From Lichtheimia corymbifera B2541 (Eukaryota; Mucoromycota; Mucoromycetes; Mucorales; Lichtheimiaceae), in contig JNEU01001158.1 of NCBI GenBank assembly GCA_000697475.1, positions 1 to 50,954 of the forward strand: 50,954 nt of DNA, in the 5' to 3' direction. Below are positions 38,344 to 50,675 of the stretch, one piece after another. Under the pieces are notes generated by a model. The model had not been told where the DNA came from. It made no database searches and worked only from the letters and a program-made list of their open reading frames with translations. The first letter of the stretch is position 1, and each line of letters begins with the position of its first letter. Made by a program: the position numbers and the translations under genes.

Positions 38344-39872
38344 ATGTGTGTGAGAAGCGTGCCCAATTCGTTTTGACCCCTCTTCATATCCCATTTACCA
38401 ATGAACTCTACAATTGGCCCAGCCATGCTCGAAGAGAAGCTTATGCAAACGACGTTAAGGTATAAGAGAGCAAGTAAAAAAGGACAAAAAGATGTCGTAA
38501 CAAAGATGAAGGTCTTCTTGGGAAGAGGGAGCTTGGCGGGCTTGGTGTATCAAGCGCACGCACTCGTTATCCATTTCAGAAAGCGAAACGTGATTGGCTA
38601 TTCAAGTTGCTTGGTAATGCTTCCTCTGTTCACCCTTAGATCTTATCGTATGCAATGTCATGGATACGAGAACTTATACACACACATTCATGTTGTTAGA
38701 TACATGCATCCAGAAGCTTGCTTTAATGCAGTTCGTGAAACCATGCTATTGAGTGTTGAATTAGCGCACGACTATGCTCATTGGTTGCTGGGCACTGTAC
38801 ATGCGTCTTCGTCCAAGGCTGAGATATAGATTAGACATTCATGAAAAGCATGTATATAAAATGATCACCATCCCATTATAGTAAACACGCCATGAAATTC
38901 AACGATAAAACTGTTTTTCTAATTTGGGGATGGATGTATACTATACACTCATACGCAGTTTGGAAGATAGTAGCAATATGCCAATCAACTCACAAGTGTA
39001 GACTTACGCTAAGCATTTGAGGAACAACGCGCAATAGTGATAAAGGAATACCATCAGCGATTGCTAGCAACATACATCGAAGTTTATAATCGTACGCAGG
39101 TACCTCGTATGCCACTTGTGCAAAGGCATCCTTCTATGAGGGGTGAAGTGCGTATATTAGGACATGATTTCAGCTGTAATAAAGGGACCGGATCGAACGT
39201 AGTCGAGCTTCCCAAAGGATTGCTTATTGCATCCTCTGAGAAGGTAGCATTACGAGCGCATATATATATATATATATATACAAGGCAAATAAATGTATTT
39301 TGTGGTCAAGGAGCCTATTTGGCAAAGTTTTCTCCTGTAATGCGCTTGACAGAGCCATCGAGCGAGTCATCATCAGCACTAGAAAATTATCGGGCAACTC
39401 GATTTTGAATAGCGTCGATCAACTATGGATGTGTTATACTCAGCTAAGCACAGGGTGTATGATGCAGATACATCTTTCATGCAGTATTCCGAAAGATATT
39501 ACGAGTATGTAAAACTACCGTACACATGTTGGGGCATATCAAACGTTCTTATTCCCGGTACAGCCATACACTTTATGTTGATGACCAGGCAAGTGGAGAT
39601 GAGTAAATGAAGTTCACTTGATGGGTATTTTATATTACAAGTGAGCAAGTAAAGTTCAATCTTATGGCAGCCAACAATAATGTAGCTGGGGGGTAGAAGC
39701 ATAACAACTATCAAAGCCAAATATAGCTGAGGTGGTTGTCGGCGATGCCCGGGTTGACCCGGTTGAAGCCGTCACGAATAACCTCCTCCCGTCATTTTGC
39801 AAGCAATTCCCGTCGTTTTTTCTTTGGTCGCTTGTTGAACACATCCCTACACACACCACCACTCTATTCTCC
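38344..39872. promoter_or_regulatory. Divergent region between GGA and PDX1 genes
   Basis: 1.5 kb between divergent starts. Open frames at 38401-38829 (142 codons) and 39037-39408 (123 codons) have no recognisable domain; the first overlaps the GGA leader and the second runs through a (TA)n microsatellite at 39260-39280. I see no convincing gene. Near 39748-39770 two direct CCGGTTGA-like repeats occur about 110 bp before the PDX1 ATG. Confidence 0.45.
39260..39280. repeat. (TA)n microsatellite
   Basis: A run of about ten TA dinucleotides in the GGA-PDX1 intergenic region. Confidence 0.9.
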
Positions 39873-41689
39873 ATGCAACGGTTCATTGCACGTTTGCCTT
39901 CTACCAAAACATGTGCCGCTGGTAACAACAACAACTCCACCACCATTAGACGCGCAATGACAGTAATGCTGAACCCTGTTTTATTTTATGCAGGCTTTCA
40001 CTCGGCCGCTTCGCGTGCAGCCATCAGCCGTTTCAACATGCCTGCCATGAGTCCTACAATGACTGAGGGCACTATTCACCAATGGAAAGTCAAAGAAGGC
40101 AAGCATAGCAACAATGATAAAGATTCGATGAGGATATCTTTGCTGATTGGGGAAAATTGATGTGACACACAAATTACAGGTGAAAGCTTCTCTGCTGGTG
40201 ATATCCTTCTCGAACTCGAAACCGATAAAGCTCAAATTGATGTCGATGCTCCTGAGGATGGTATTCTTGCAAAGATCATTGTAGGTATCGAAAATACCTT
40301 GGATGTTAGACAACGTTGTATATTGACACTATTTCGCACATAGTTGAAAGATGGCGAGAAGGCTGCTGTCAATCAACCCATTGCACTTTTGGCCGAGGAA
40401 GGTGACGATATCTCGAATGTTGAAATGCCTGCTGAAGAGTCATCATCCGCTCCTGAACAACCAAAGGGTAAGTGTAGATGAGTTTCTTTTTTTGGGGGTG
40501 GGGAGAGATGATTGAATGGGGCATAGACTGATACGATTGTCGCCGATCCATCATTGTCCATAGCAGCTGAAGAGCCCAAACCAGCAGCAGCAGCAGCACC
40601 ACCTACACCATCAACTCCCATGGATCATCATGAACTCGATACCAGCAAATTGAAGAAGCCACTTTCTCCTGCTGTTATCTCGCTTGTACTTAAGCATCAC
40701 ATCAAAGATCTCGGCGCCATCAAAGCATCCGGTCCTGGCGGTCGTATCTTGAAGGGTGATGTCCTTGCTCATCTTGGCTTGATTCCCTACAAACCTGCTC
40801 CTCCTTTCAGAACCTCAATTGCTCCTCCCAGAGAAGAAATTGTGTTCGCCAAGGTATGTGTTAGGTATGTGTGATGATATATATAAAAGTACTGACAACA
40901 ATATTTAGCCTGCTGCCAAGGAGGGTGCTGCTGCCCCCAAGGAAGAAAAGCCTCTTCCTAACTTTATCAGCAAGACTGTAGCTGTGGATGATTTGTTGGC
41001 ATTGCGTCGTGCTTTGAATGGTATGTATATATATTGAACGAGGATCATGAATAGGCAATAGTGCTCACTAGCATCGCATTAGAATCAAACCGCACCAATG
41101 TCAGCGTAAACGATTTTATTGCCAAGGCAGCAACCCGTGCTCTTCAAGATGTCGTTAGCTCTCCCAAGGTCTCTTCCTCTCCCTCAAAGGGTATTGTGTA
41201 TAACACCGATGTTTCCTCCTTCTCAGATGCCTATAAGGGTGGATCTTTCAAGTAAGTATTGTGTTTAGCGAGATCACTTAAGGATATCATTGGAGACTTA
41301 CATTTTTTACTTGCAGGATCTTCCACTTGTCCCCTCCTACTTACGACTTCATTACTGATTCCTACGAGACCTCCAAGCCTTACGAATTGAATGTAAGCGC
41401 TAGCCAACGTGTCGAAAGCGGACAAGCACCCAAATCGCAGGACGAAGAGATGGTTGATCTTATTGGTTTCCTTGGTGGAGAGGCGCCAAAGAAGGAGGCT
41501 CCACGAGCAATTGGTTTAACAACAAAGAACGCTCAAATTGATTTCAGCGCACAACCAAAGGTGTCCCACCAAGTTGAAATCAAGTTGCAAGACAGTGTCC
41601 CTGGCAAGATCTTGAATGACCAAAAGGCAGCCACTTTCCTCGACCGTGTAGAATATTATGTTAGAAATCCTAGCGAATTGACCGCTTGA
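39873..41689 (+). CDS. pdx1: Pyruvate dehydrogenase E3-binding protein (protein X)
   Basis: Eight exons (39873-39921, 39994-40098, 40180-40280, 40344-40467, 40564-40853, 40909-41020, 41083-41251, 41317-41689) give 440 residues. A basic presequence ([26 protein letters not shown]) predicts mitochondrial import. The lipoyl domain has [13 protein letters not shown] and ETDKAQIDV (lipoyl Lys68). The peripheral subunit-binding domain is at about 159-198 ([36 protein letters not shown]). The C-terminal part resembles the E2 catalytic core ([30 protein letters not shown]) but lacks the HxxxDG acetyltransferase motif, which marks protein X rather than E2. It tethers E3 (dihydrolipoamide dehydrogenase) to the complex. 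Intron 2 begins GC. Intron 1 (72 nt, in frame) is inferred; retaining it would add 24 residues. Confidence 0.93.
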
Positions 41690-42601
41690 TCCAACTATCC
41701 AATCAGTATAAAATAATTTCATCATCTTCCGCCATGCTCTTTATGTTTGCGTGACAACATTTGGGTTCTATATAAGGTGCATTGAACATGATAGGAGTAT
41801 TGAATAGGTATTGTTAGTGGGACAATGGGCATGTTGTTGGTATATGGAGTAGTCAGAGCGCTCTTCTTTTACATCCTCCACCCACCATGCTGGACAAATA
41901 CCTCTCTGCCAATGGGATATTTTCCCGGAGAGTTTGTAATTTTCGAGGTGATGAAATGGCATCATTGTTGTAATTCAAGCACTTAAACCCCACAAAGAAC
42001 CATCTTGGGCACTATCCAATGCAAATCATCTACCATGAGTACGATGATATCAAATGCTCATTCACAATCATATATTGGGTGTACCGAGCAAAGAGATGAT
42101 ATGACAGCTAAACTAACGATACATGAATTCGAGAACAATGCAAATGACATTTGAGCATAGCAGGCTGAAAAGTGACATTGAATATATGTAGTTTATATAA
42201 CAATGAATGTACCATTATGGTACGGCTAAAACATTCTACATATTACGAAGAGAGAGAAGGATGAAATGGGTTTAACCGTTGTATGAAACGGTATGTGTAA
42301 CTACGGAAAGTCTGCCCGCCAAGCAATATTCAATGCCAGCCGCTGTTCCAGCACCCCACATTTCATTCAGTGCTTTGAATACCAAGGAATTATGACAGTA
42401 AAGGATGAATGACGATGATGCATGTATATTATAGACTATCATCAAGCATGTATCCATTTGTGAGAGTGCATTGATCTTATTGGGATGGGTTACACTTGGA
42501 TCACTTCTCACACAGCGCTGATTTCCTTTGGAGATGTTGATCAACACTGGCCTCTACCCCGCTTTTTCCCTTGACAAAACTTAAGGCACTCAGTTCTTCC
42601 C
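41690..42601. other. Intergenic, regulator promoter side
   Basis: About 0.9 kb between PDX1 and the Zn2Cys6 gene on the same strand. Short ORFs only, AT-rich, no RNA gene seen. It should contain the PDX1 terminator and the regulator's promoter. Confidence 0.45.
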
Positions 42602-45600
42602 ATGGATCCTTCAACACCTCGCATCGCAATGCAGCCCATTCGTCCGCTACCTCCAATGTTACCAGCACAGACTGCCGGTTATCAGTCTCCAACATCCCAA
42701 GTCGAATCTCCTTCTCCTGCTCCTCCACCACCTCCACAACAACCACAACAACCATCCTCGTCACCCAACAAGAGCCGACCTACTAAGCGACAAAAGGTCT
42801 CACTCGCTTGTCAAGAATGTCGTGATAGAAAGATCAAATGTGATGGTGCTCGGCCAACGTGTGGACCATGTGTCAAAAAGAAAAAGCCTGAAGGCACTTG
42901 TGTATATGAGCCTGAACGTGCAAGACGAGGTGTCAAAAGCCAGTAAGGAAGATGAATGACGATTCATATATAATCGAAGGATGATTGACAAAAGGGTATA
43001 GATATGTTCAATTACTAGAGAACAAGGTTCGAGAATTGGAAAATGCAATGAGACAAGATAAGGGTGGATCCTTTTCGGTTGAGAAGGTTTGTATTGAATT
43101 ACTTGTTTTATGCATAAGCTCACATGACGATCTAGAATCCTAGTCTCTCCATCAACAATTTGACGTCTCCAAGCAACCCACCAACCCCGCTACCACCCAC
43201 AACACCCACTCAACATGAACAGCAAACATCATCATCAATTCCACCGGATTCTAATTCACATCATCAGGATATCTTACTTGATGGAAGCATCACACTTCAT
43301 CCAGCAACATCCTTGCCCAATGATTTGAACCCTACTATACGCAACAGTGCACCAGAAAGTAATGTTCGTGGCAGCTATACAACAAACGAACAATGGCATT
43401 CACCATCAGTCACTGCACCTTCACCACCACCACCACAATCACAATCATTATTACGAGATACACCTGAAGTGGATGCAATGGGTGCCTTCACAGGCTCGTT
43501 TGAAAGAAGCGACAATAACGATGGAGATGGAAATCGACAAGGATACTTTGGTTCATCAAGTGCAATGAGTTTCATGCGACAAGTACGTGAAGTGATTGAT
43601 AAAAAGACGACATCCTCGTCTGACGATCATCATGAACAACAACGACGGCATTCCAGACAGTATTCATTAAGCTCCAAATCATCTCGCAATACATCTTCAG
43701 CCGATGGCGCCGGGAATCATGCACCTGCAAGAAGTTATTCGATATGCCACGATTACGTTTTGCCACCACGCAAAGTCGCTGACAGCCTGATCAAGAGCTA
43801 TTGGACATACGTTCATACGCTTTATCCTTTTCTACATAAACCATCATTCATGAGAACGTATTCAAGACTATGGGAATGTTCCGAAGATGGTAAGACACCC
43901 AATGATTTTTGGTTGATGGCAGTTTGATTGATGAATAGCGACTAGATATATCCGATCGAGACACTGGCTTTGAATATGAATCGGAATCAGATCCACTATT
44001 TCAATGTATTCTCAACCTTGTATTTGCATTGGGATGTCAACTCTCTCCAGAAATCGGTGAAACGGAACGCGAATCGTCAGCTGATGTATTCTTTCAACGA
44101 TCCAAGAAATTGCTTCATTTTGACATTCTGGACGAAGGAAACATGAAGGTTGTTCAAGCATTATTACTCATGGGTCAATATCTGCAATGCACAAAGATGC
44201 CAGCACGGTGTTGGATTGTGGTGGGACTAGCGACTCGTGTTGCTCAAGGATTGGGGTTACACCGAGACCTGCATGAATGCGACCGTGGAACGAGCCGACG
44301 TCATTCACAGCAACTCGAATCACAAATGCGAAAGCGTCTTTGGGGTGGATGCATCGTTCTTGATAGGTACGTAATAGCTTGCTTCTATACCAGAATATTC
44401 GTTAATCCCATATCTCAGAGTCATATCCATGGCGTATGGTCGACCTTTCATGATACCAGTTACCCAAGATCTCAATCTTCCTCAAGTGATTGATGATGAA
44501 CTTCTCACTTCTTACCCGGATACACCAGCCGAACAGCCTCACGACAAGCCGAGTCACATGTCCTTTTTTGTACATACACTGCAACTATACGAGATCATGG
44601 GTGAGATCTTGACAACATTGTATTCAAACAGTACAAAACGCTCTTCAGGAGAGGGAAGTGCTTCTGGTAAGTCACACCATGGCATTGTCAGTTTTCTTTG
44701 TTAACATGTGTTTTTCATCATAGATCGAGCAGCTAATCTGAATGGTGTCATAAAGTTTGAAATGGCATTACAATCATGGGAGCGGGCTCTTCCATGGTTT
44801 CTTCGGTTAAGGACATATACCAAGGATGCGATATACGGCCCACTAAATCCTGATTCCATACATGACCGCATTTTGATACGACAAAACAACGTATTACGAG
44901 CACGGTAAATGCTGAAGATGGATAGCCACTGAACTTGTGTGTATGCTGATCGTTGTTGTTAGATATCTGCACACATGCATCTTGCTGTATCGGCCTGTAT
45001 TTGCATACTTTTTTGCATCCGAAGAATCGAATCACTCGGGAGATGATAGTGGCCTACAAAAGTCGCTCTTTTTGCAAAGTTCGACAACATGTGTCAATGC
45101 AGCTCAAGAACTCGTTGATGTGATCCATCGTAATATACGCGAACTATTGCCAGCATGGTGGTACAACATGTTTTGTAAGTTATATGGGTTGTATTTGGGA
45201 CATATTCTTAACATTTGTCTATTAGATCTCTACACCTCAGCTACAGTGCTGCTGATGGCAAGGCTGTTCCCCACAATCAAGCAAGCTATCGGTGAAGACC
45301 ACCTGATTAAAAGCTGGTCAAGATGCCTCGAGTGCCTTTCCCAATATCAATCATACAGTGGATCAGCACAATGCTGCTATCAATCTCTAAGTGAATTGGA
45401 CAAGATGGCTTTTCAGAGCCCTGATGATGGTAAGCATCAATCAATCATACTTTGATGAATGGGGATCGTTAAATATTGGTGACATAGATCAAGCCAACAA
45501 GGGGATGTCAAGTATTCAGATATTGGGAACCCTACCTGGAAACATCGCCACAGCATCCGAATCTAATGACACCATACGACGTGAAAATGAGCTACCAATC

Positions 45601-45771
45601 GATCAATCTGATCCTGCAACGGTAACACAAGATCAAACCAATGGCTGGGACTTTGGCTTGCAAGATATGTCTTGGCTTGGGCGTTTACCTGTTTACACTG
45701 ATCTCGAGCCTGGACTACAGTTTAATCAATGGATGGGTCGATTCTGCACAGATGTAAATAATTTATTTTAG
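42602..45771 (+). CDS. Zn2Cys6 transcription factor with fungal_trans domain
   Basis: Nine exons (42602-42942, 43002-43086, 43136-43889, 43946-44366, 44419-44666, 44724-44904, 44963-45174, 45226-45429, 45488-45771) encode 909 residues. After a Pro/Gln-rich start, residues 70-100 form a Gal4-type binuclear cluster (C-x2-C-x6-C-x6-C-x2-C-x9-C: CQECRDRKIKCDG, CGPCVKK) with a basic lead-in KRQK. A dimerisation coiled coil (YVQLLENKVRELENAMR) follows. A Ser/Thr/Pro linker leads to the fungal-specific regulatory domain from about residue 350 (SYWTYVHTLYPFLHKPSFM, ALGCQLSPEI, CWIVVGLATRVAQGLGLHRD, RKRLWGGCIVLDR, SMAYGRPFMI). The acceptor of intron 3 is taken at GACTAG, which alone keeps the frame. 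Target genes cannot be inferred from the sequence. Confidence 0.93.
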
Positions 45772-46122
45772 ACCATCACGCAATGTATATGTAGCATAAA
45801 ATGAATCGTTGTAAAGACCATTTGACTTTTTGCACTGCTTTCATTTCTCAAATACATTAATAACTTCATGTTAATGCATCATGCTTTGTAATCCATACGA
45901 ATAATCAATGCAACTAAACAACCATAGCCAAACGATGTATCATAATATCATCAAAAACTTTGATTCCATACTCATGCGCCTTTCCTCGCCACGAATACAT
46001 AATCATGTCCAACTCAAGGTTAGATTAGAAATTCACCATGGATTCCTCGTCCCATATAGTAGTTCTTGCGAAGAAGCACATCTTAATTGGATTATAATGA
46101 CAAACAAAATAAATGATGTATT
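45772..46122. other. Convergent 3' intergenic region
   Basis: 351 bp between the regulator stop (+) and the carrier stop (-), AT-rich, with no coding or RNA signal. It should hold both polyadenylation regions. Confidence 0.5.
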
Positions 46123-47290
46123 CTAGCTGCTGACTTTCCGTCGTCTGATAAGCATGGATGTGTAAAACAAAAGGGTGAGATAGGTTGCTACTCGATCTTT
46201 TATCATGTACATGATCCCTTGATTGAAAAATCCTTTCGTGATCTGTGCTTGCATACCCTATTTGACATATGACATCAGTAACACGTGAAAATTTCGAGAG
46301 CATGCACATAACGTACCTTGTATAGGCCGCGTGGACCATCCCGATGAATCACATGCCTCATAAGGCCAAGCATCCCTTGTTGTTTACCCAGATCTCCTCC
46401 AGCATCGGCTGCTTTTCCTTTACCCTTGGGATCCTCTGCTACCATGCTTGTGCGAACAAATATGAAAGGATAGGTGACCATCGTTGCTACGGTTTTAGCC
46501 AATGCGGACACGAGGAAGACTTCCAAGGAACTAAGAGCAGTCTTGTGGTACATGGTCAAATAGAAGGCCTTCACCTTTTCAAATACAAAGTAGGTGATAG
46601 AAGGGTTCGAGACAAGTAACATGGATGCCCGATAACCTTACGATTCCAATGATGTCAATTTCATGCAATCCATCCATGTTCATCCTTTATCTGCTTACCT
46701 GTCCAAAAGCCACGAATGCCCTTTTCCCGGTATATATCTTGAGCAATCTCAACGAAGCTCTTTTTGTTGTCCTTGCCAGCTGTTTGCAAACGAGTGGTGA
46801 CATTGGATACAGGCGTAGTAAAGAACCGCGAGATCAATGCAGCCTCAGCGCCAAGAAAGAGCTCTTGGGCGACATTGAGTTGTGCACGTTTGCCCATATT
46901 GGTGTTGAGTTTTTCCTGTATGTTGCGAAGTGCCGAGTAGCAGTAAAAGTAGACAAAGCTCGAAAGGACAGTAGCAAGAGTGTCGGCTCCCAATCCTGCA
47001 TAAAGCGCTTGAAGACCACCTTCCTTTTGATATATGCTGATCATCATATCCAGTATGCCCCGTTTCTGTTGCCTATTATCAAGCTGTAACCGGGTGGTGG
47101 ATCTGATTAGGAGGAACGCGAATGAGTTATGCAATGCAAACGTGTACTTTTTGATCTCTTCGTCTTACATGTCAAGTGGATAAATGAACAAGTTGGCAAT
47201 GGTGGAACCAACGGCACCAGAAACCGCATGACCAACAGGTGGTAACTTGTAGTCTTCGAAAGATATCTCTCTTGAGGTGTTGGGTGCCAT
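46123..47290 (-). CDS. Peroxisomal-type mitochondrial carrier family transporter
   Basis: Four exons (47290-47169, 47102-46699, 46636-46317, 46257-46123) encode 326 residues. Three carrier repeats are marked by YPLDISTTRLQ, TTPVSNVTTRLQ and TYPFIFVRTSM. These signatures, with non-standard positions in place of the usual acidic/basic pairs, resemble the peroxisomal PMP47/PMP34/ANT1 branch, which imports ATP or exchanges nucleotides and cofactors for fatty-acid activation and beta-oxidation. Loop segments GGLQALYAGLGADT, GIRGFWTGYRASMLL and GPRGLYKGMQAQI are typical carrier matrix motifs. Length is normal for the family. The exact substrate cannot be read from the sequence. The donor of intron 1 splits the Ile codon in the first signature. 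Confidence 0.9.
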
Positions 47291-48914
47291 GGATATTGTT
47301 GCTGGGCGGGGACAAAGAGGAGGAGACAAGTGAAAGAGAGAGATAAGAATGAATTACACAACTTGATTTCCCATTTTGGTTAAACAATGAATCCATGTAA
47401 CATGCGATCACCGCCTCTACGACATGTTTTTACCCAACATGGCCATCCCCACCCAAGTCAGTTGTACTATGGATTACATAACGGCTACTCTTTCAGCGCC
47501 ATGTGTGGGATGTTTGAGCTTATAGTGTGGTATGGCATCATTTGGGCTTTTGATGCAAGATGAAAGATGAACCCTTTCACAGCAGAAACCAGTATAAGCA
47601 TTTAGATGCATGAGACTTCCATATGAAAACGGATCTTCCAGATCAACGTATAGTGATCAACGTCGTCAAGGAATCTATAGGCTACTTCTTTTCAAATATG
47701 GTGTCCTCAACAACCACAATGAAGTAAAAAAAAGAGTGGCAGAGCACCAATTATTGTGGCATGTTATCATTACTCTTCCTCCTACTATGGCCGTCAGAAA
47801 GGAATTGAGAGTCGGCGATCACCAACAACCACTTGTTAGTGTAATGTCAAATGATCACTCAATATGTTTTCCCCCAGTGTGACTTATATAGATTCTGACA
47901 TGGTGTGAATTTGCGTTACGGGCTATTAATGAATACCAATATACAATAAATTTTGAGTAGTCAACGAAAAGGGAATAGCAAACTGCATTAATGCAGCTGT
48001 GGATGCCAGTAGGTTGGGCGGTTGAATTCAAGTGAAGAAACCCCAGCGGTAATAGAAAATTGATTCAAAGCATGATTCGGAACATCGGGACAAGACGTGT
48101 ATGTAATGATTTAAGTTTACAATGGACCAAGCTTCTGTAACAAGCACTATTGTTGGGTGCCATTCACTATTGGTTTATTATCTTTGCAAATACAAGCGCC
48201 TATTTAAACCTACGTACGATCCTAAGAACTACCACTGCCTATCGTGTACCAGCATATAAACAAGGAAGCTTTATTTAACGAATGTAATATGACAAAAGGA
48301 ACAAAAGCGTCTCGATACAATGATGTAGATGGTCCAATCTCGCTTTCCGACCTTCAAATTTCTATCCCCTCGTTCATTCCAGAACCCAACCAGTGGACCA
48401 TGTAGCATAAGCGGGTATCGTTGTGCCATTGTATTCTTGGTTGCTGCTGTCATAAGCGTCTTCATCTTCACCCGTGATCGCAAACTAGTTGCTGTGCGTC
48501 CCTTGATCCAACATTCCCATACATATCATCCATGCCGGCAAATCGCCTTTCGTCAAAGATAAAAGCCCACTCGACAACACCATCCAATCCATCATTGTCT
48601 CCAGCGGTATCCACATGGTACGATCCATTGTTCCTGCTGACGATGCGCCAAGTAACCAAAGCAACATTCCAGGATTCCTCATCACTGCACTTGATTCCAT
48701 CCACCCATTAAATCCAATATGTTGGTTAAAGATAGCCATGTGATTGCTGCTGATATGCTCCCTTTTCCATCTGGCTGTCGGTCTATCGCATTCTTGGTCT
48801 TCCGTCGTAGCTCAACCAGGCGAAGATTGCTTATATTGCAGTGAGTTCGATAGCTGATATGGGAGCCCATTCACCAGAATTTGTATGTATCAGAGCAAGT
48901 TGCTGCAAGTAACT
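47291..48914. other. Intergenic, with a coding-like fragment
   Basis: No complete gene is visible. On the minus strand 48704-48468 reads as 78 residues with protein-like composition (EESWNVALVTWRIVSRNN, DGVVEWAFIFDERR), but no continuous partner exons with good splice sites were found upstream, and the neighbouring frames break. It may be a remnant of a degraded gene next to the terminal repeats. Confidence 0.4.
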
Positions 48915-49121
48915 TGAGACCATGGAGTAAAAGACATTGATAATAGCAACGGCTGCTACGTTTGGTCGCGGCAGAGGAGTGTACAAGAGCGTGTGTGTAG
49001 TAGTAGAGTGACAAAGCTGTGAACGCTGTTTGAGACAATGGAGTAAAGACCTTGCTAATAGCAACTGCTAGAATGAGGCTGTTACCATTGGTTGTGGCAG
49101 AAGAGCATACAAGGGAACGTG
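48915..49121 (+). repeat. Imperfect tandem duplication, 115-bp period
   Basis: Two copies starting at 48915 and 49030 share TTGAGAC.ATGGAGTAAA, then CATTGATAATAGCAAC or CTTGCTAATAGCAAC, and a GTGGCAGAAGAGCATACAAG-like end. The first copy has a short internal deletion. It abuts the repeat block at the right end. Confidence 0.7.
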
Positions 49122-49189
49122 CAGTGTCAAGGAATGCGGGTGTTGCTGTAGTGGGGAGTACACGCCAAGGAACTTACCATTCAGTCCAA

Positions 49190-50080
49190 GACAGTCGAAT
49201 CAAGACAGTTGTAGGATGGACATGATGGGGTGAAGCAGGACAATCGTTCGCAGATGGTACTTGTACTTGAATGCATCAACAGTTAAGGATGGGAAGAAGA
49301 GGGAAATAAAGTGGGAGTGGAAGAGGTTGAAATTAAATCTGTCAGGCAGTCAGACATATCCATATACACTGATATCAATGCATGATATTGGGGATTGCCT
49401 GTCATGAACCTCAAACTTTCACACAATATGCTCTAGGACATGCTGAACAACTTTGTATTAATAAAGAACCCACACTTCATTTGAAAATTTCGAAAGGGAG
49501 AGCATAATGTGGGGTTGACTATGACGGCGGGAAATTGGGAAAGCGCCGGATTTATGAAAAAGTCAATTAGTATGTAGTTTCTTGGGATTCCCCATTTCGC
49601 ACTTGAAACTTGGTCAGAAGATACTCTCGCACATGCTGATCAACTTCATTCATTTAAAAACCGCACGGTTCATATTGAACATTTTGAATGCCGGCCAGCC
49701 CAAATATAGAGAAAAGTAGGGTAGACGCTCCTGCTCCCCGAGATTGCCCACCTGGAACCTGAAACTTTCACACAACATCCTTTCGACCACGCCGAGCAAT
49801 TTCGTTCTCATAAAGTCCCCAGAGTTCATTATGAAAACCTTCAATGTAGGAGAGACTACGAAAGGATGGTAAGATAAATAGGGTGTACGGCCGTGCGCGC
49901 CGATATTGCTGGTGGGGACGTCGAAACTTGGTCAGGAGGTGCTCTCGGTCATACTGATCAACATCGTTCTCATAAATCCTCTACACATCATTATGGAGAT
50001 TTAGAGAAACAGACACCTTCATGTTTTTCCTCTGCTGTAAGCGTGATGCCATAGGAAAGGTGGTGTTTGTTCATTGTCAA
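49190..50080 (+). repeat. Second array of the terminal repeat family
   Basis: The stretch from about 49193 parallels positions 1-300 of the window in the same orientation (GAAGCAGGACAATCGTTCGC, then AATAAAGAACCCACACTTCA). Degenerate monomer cores lie near 49439, 49632, 49788 and 49950, a 156-193 bp spacing like the left array. The last monomer runs into a diverged hairpin-arm end and the spacer that repeats at 50586. Confidence 0.8.
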
Positions 50081-50153
50081 CTAGCTTGACCCCGATAGAG
50101 CGGAAGAAGCACAGGGGCATGCTTGTGTAACACAACTCATTTGCATGATATTT

Positions 50154-50600
50154 CACAATGAACAATGACCACTTGTCATATAGCATTATGCCTACAGCAT
50201 AGTAAAAACATAAAGGTGACTGTATCTCTGAATCTTACAATGAAACGTGGGGTCTTTAATAGAACAAAGTTGCTCGTCGGGGTCAAGCGCACCTTGGGTG
50301 CAAGTTTCACGATCGTCGTGGCCGATCTCAGATTCACCCAATGTCACCACCAGCCAAAGTTGAAAAAAATTCAAGAGGTCGACCCACGATCCACTTTGGC
50401 TGGTGGTGACATTGCGAAATTTGGGATTGGCGAGGTTGATCGTGAAACTGCTACACAGAGTGCGCTCTGTCCAGACGAGCAACTTTGTTCGATTGAAGAC
50501 CCCACATTTCATTGTAGAATTTTTAGTTATGGGCATCTTTGTGTTTTTACTATGATGTACGCGTAATGCTATATGACAAGTGGTCTTTGTTCATTGTCAA
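50154..50600. repeat. Long inverted repeat (hairpin), copy 1
   Basis: Arms about 50154-50357 and 50393-50600, roughly 75-80 percent identical by eye, flank a short loop containing GAGGTCGACC. The innermost segments (GTCACCACCAGCCAAAG and its complement) match perfectly. The arm contains the same conserved block seen in the head-to-tail monomers (CACCCAAGGTGCGC ... GAGCAACTTTGTTC). Confidence 0.88.
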
Positions 50601-50675
50601 GTAGGTAGACCCCGATAGAGCCGAAGATGCAGACGGACTTCTTTGTGCAACACAGCTCATTTGCATGATACTTCC

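Noticed and set aside
38401..38829. 142-codon plus-strand ORF next to the GGA start
   Set aside because: It overlaps the GGA leader on the opposite strand, shows no domain, and no continuing exon was found.
39037..39408. 123-codon plus-strand ORF
   Set aside because: It reads through a (TA)n microsatellite and has no similarity I can identify.
39962..39993. A 31-nt mini-intron in PDX1 (GTAATG to GCAG)
   Set aside because: Removing it would shift frame out of the lipoyl domain and it is shorter than other introns here; the 72-nt in-frame intron explains the same acceptor better.
50165..50566. 133-codon ORF in the hairpin repeat
   Set aside because: The palindrome gives similar ORFs on both strands, so openness reflects symmetry and not a demonstrated gene.
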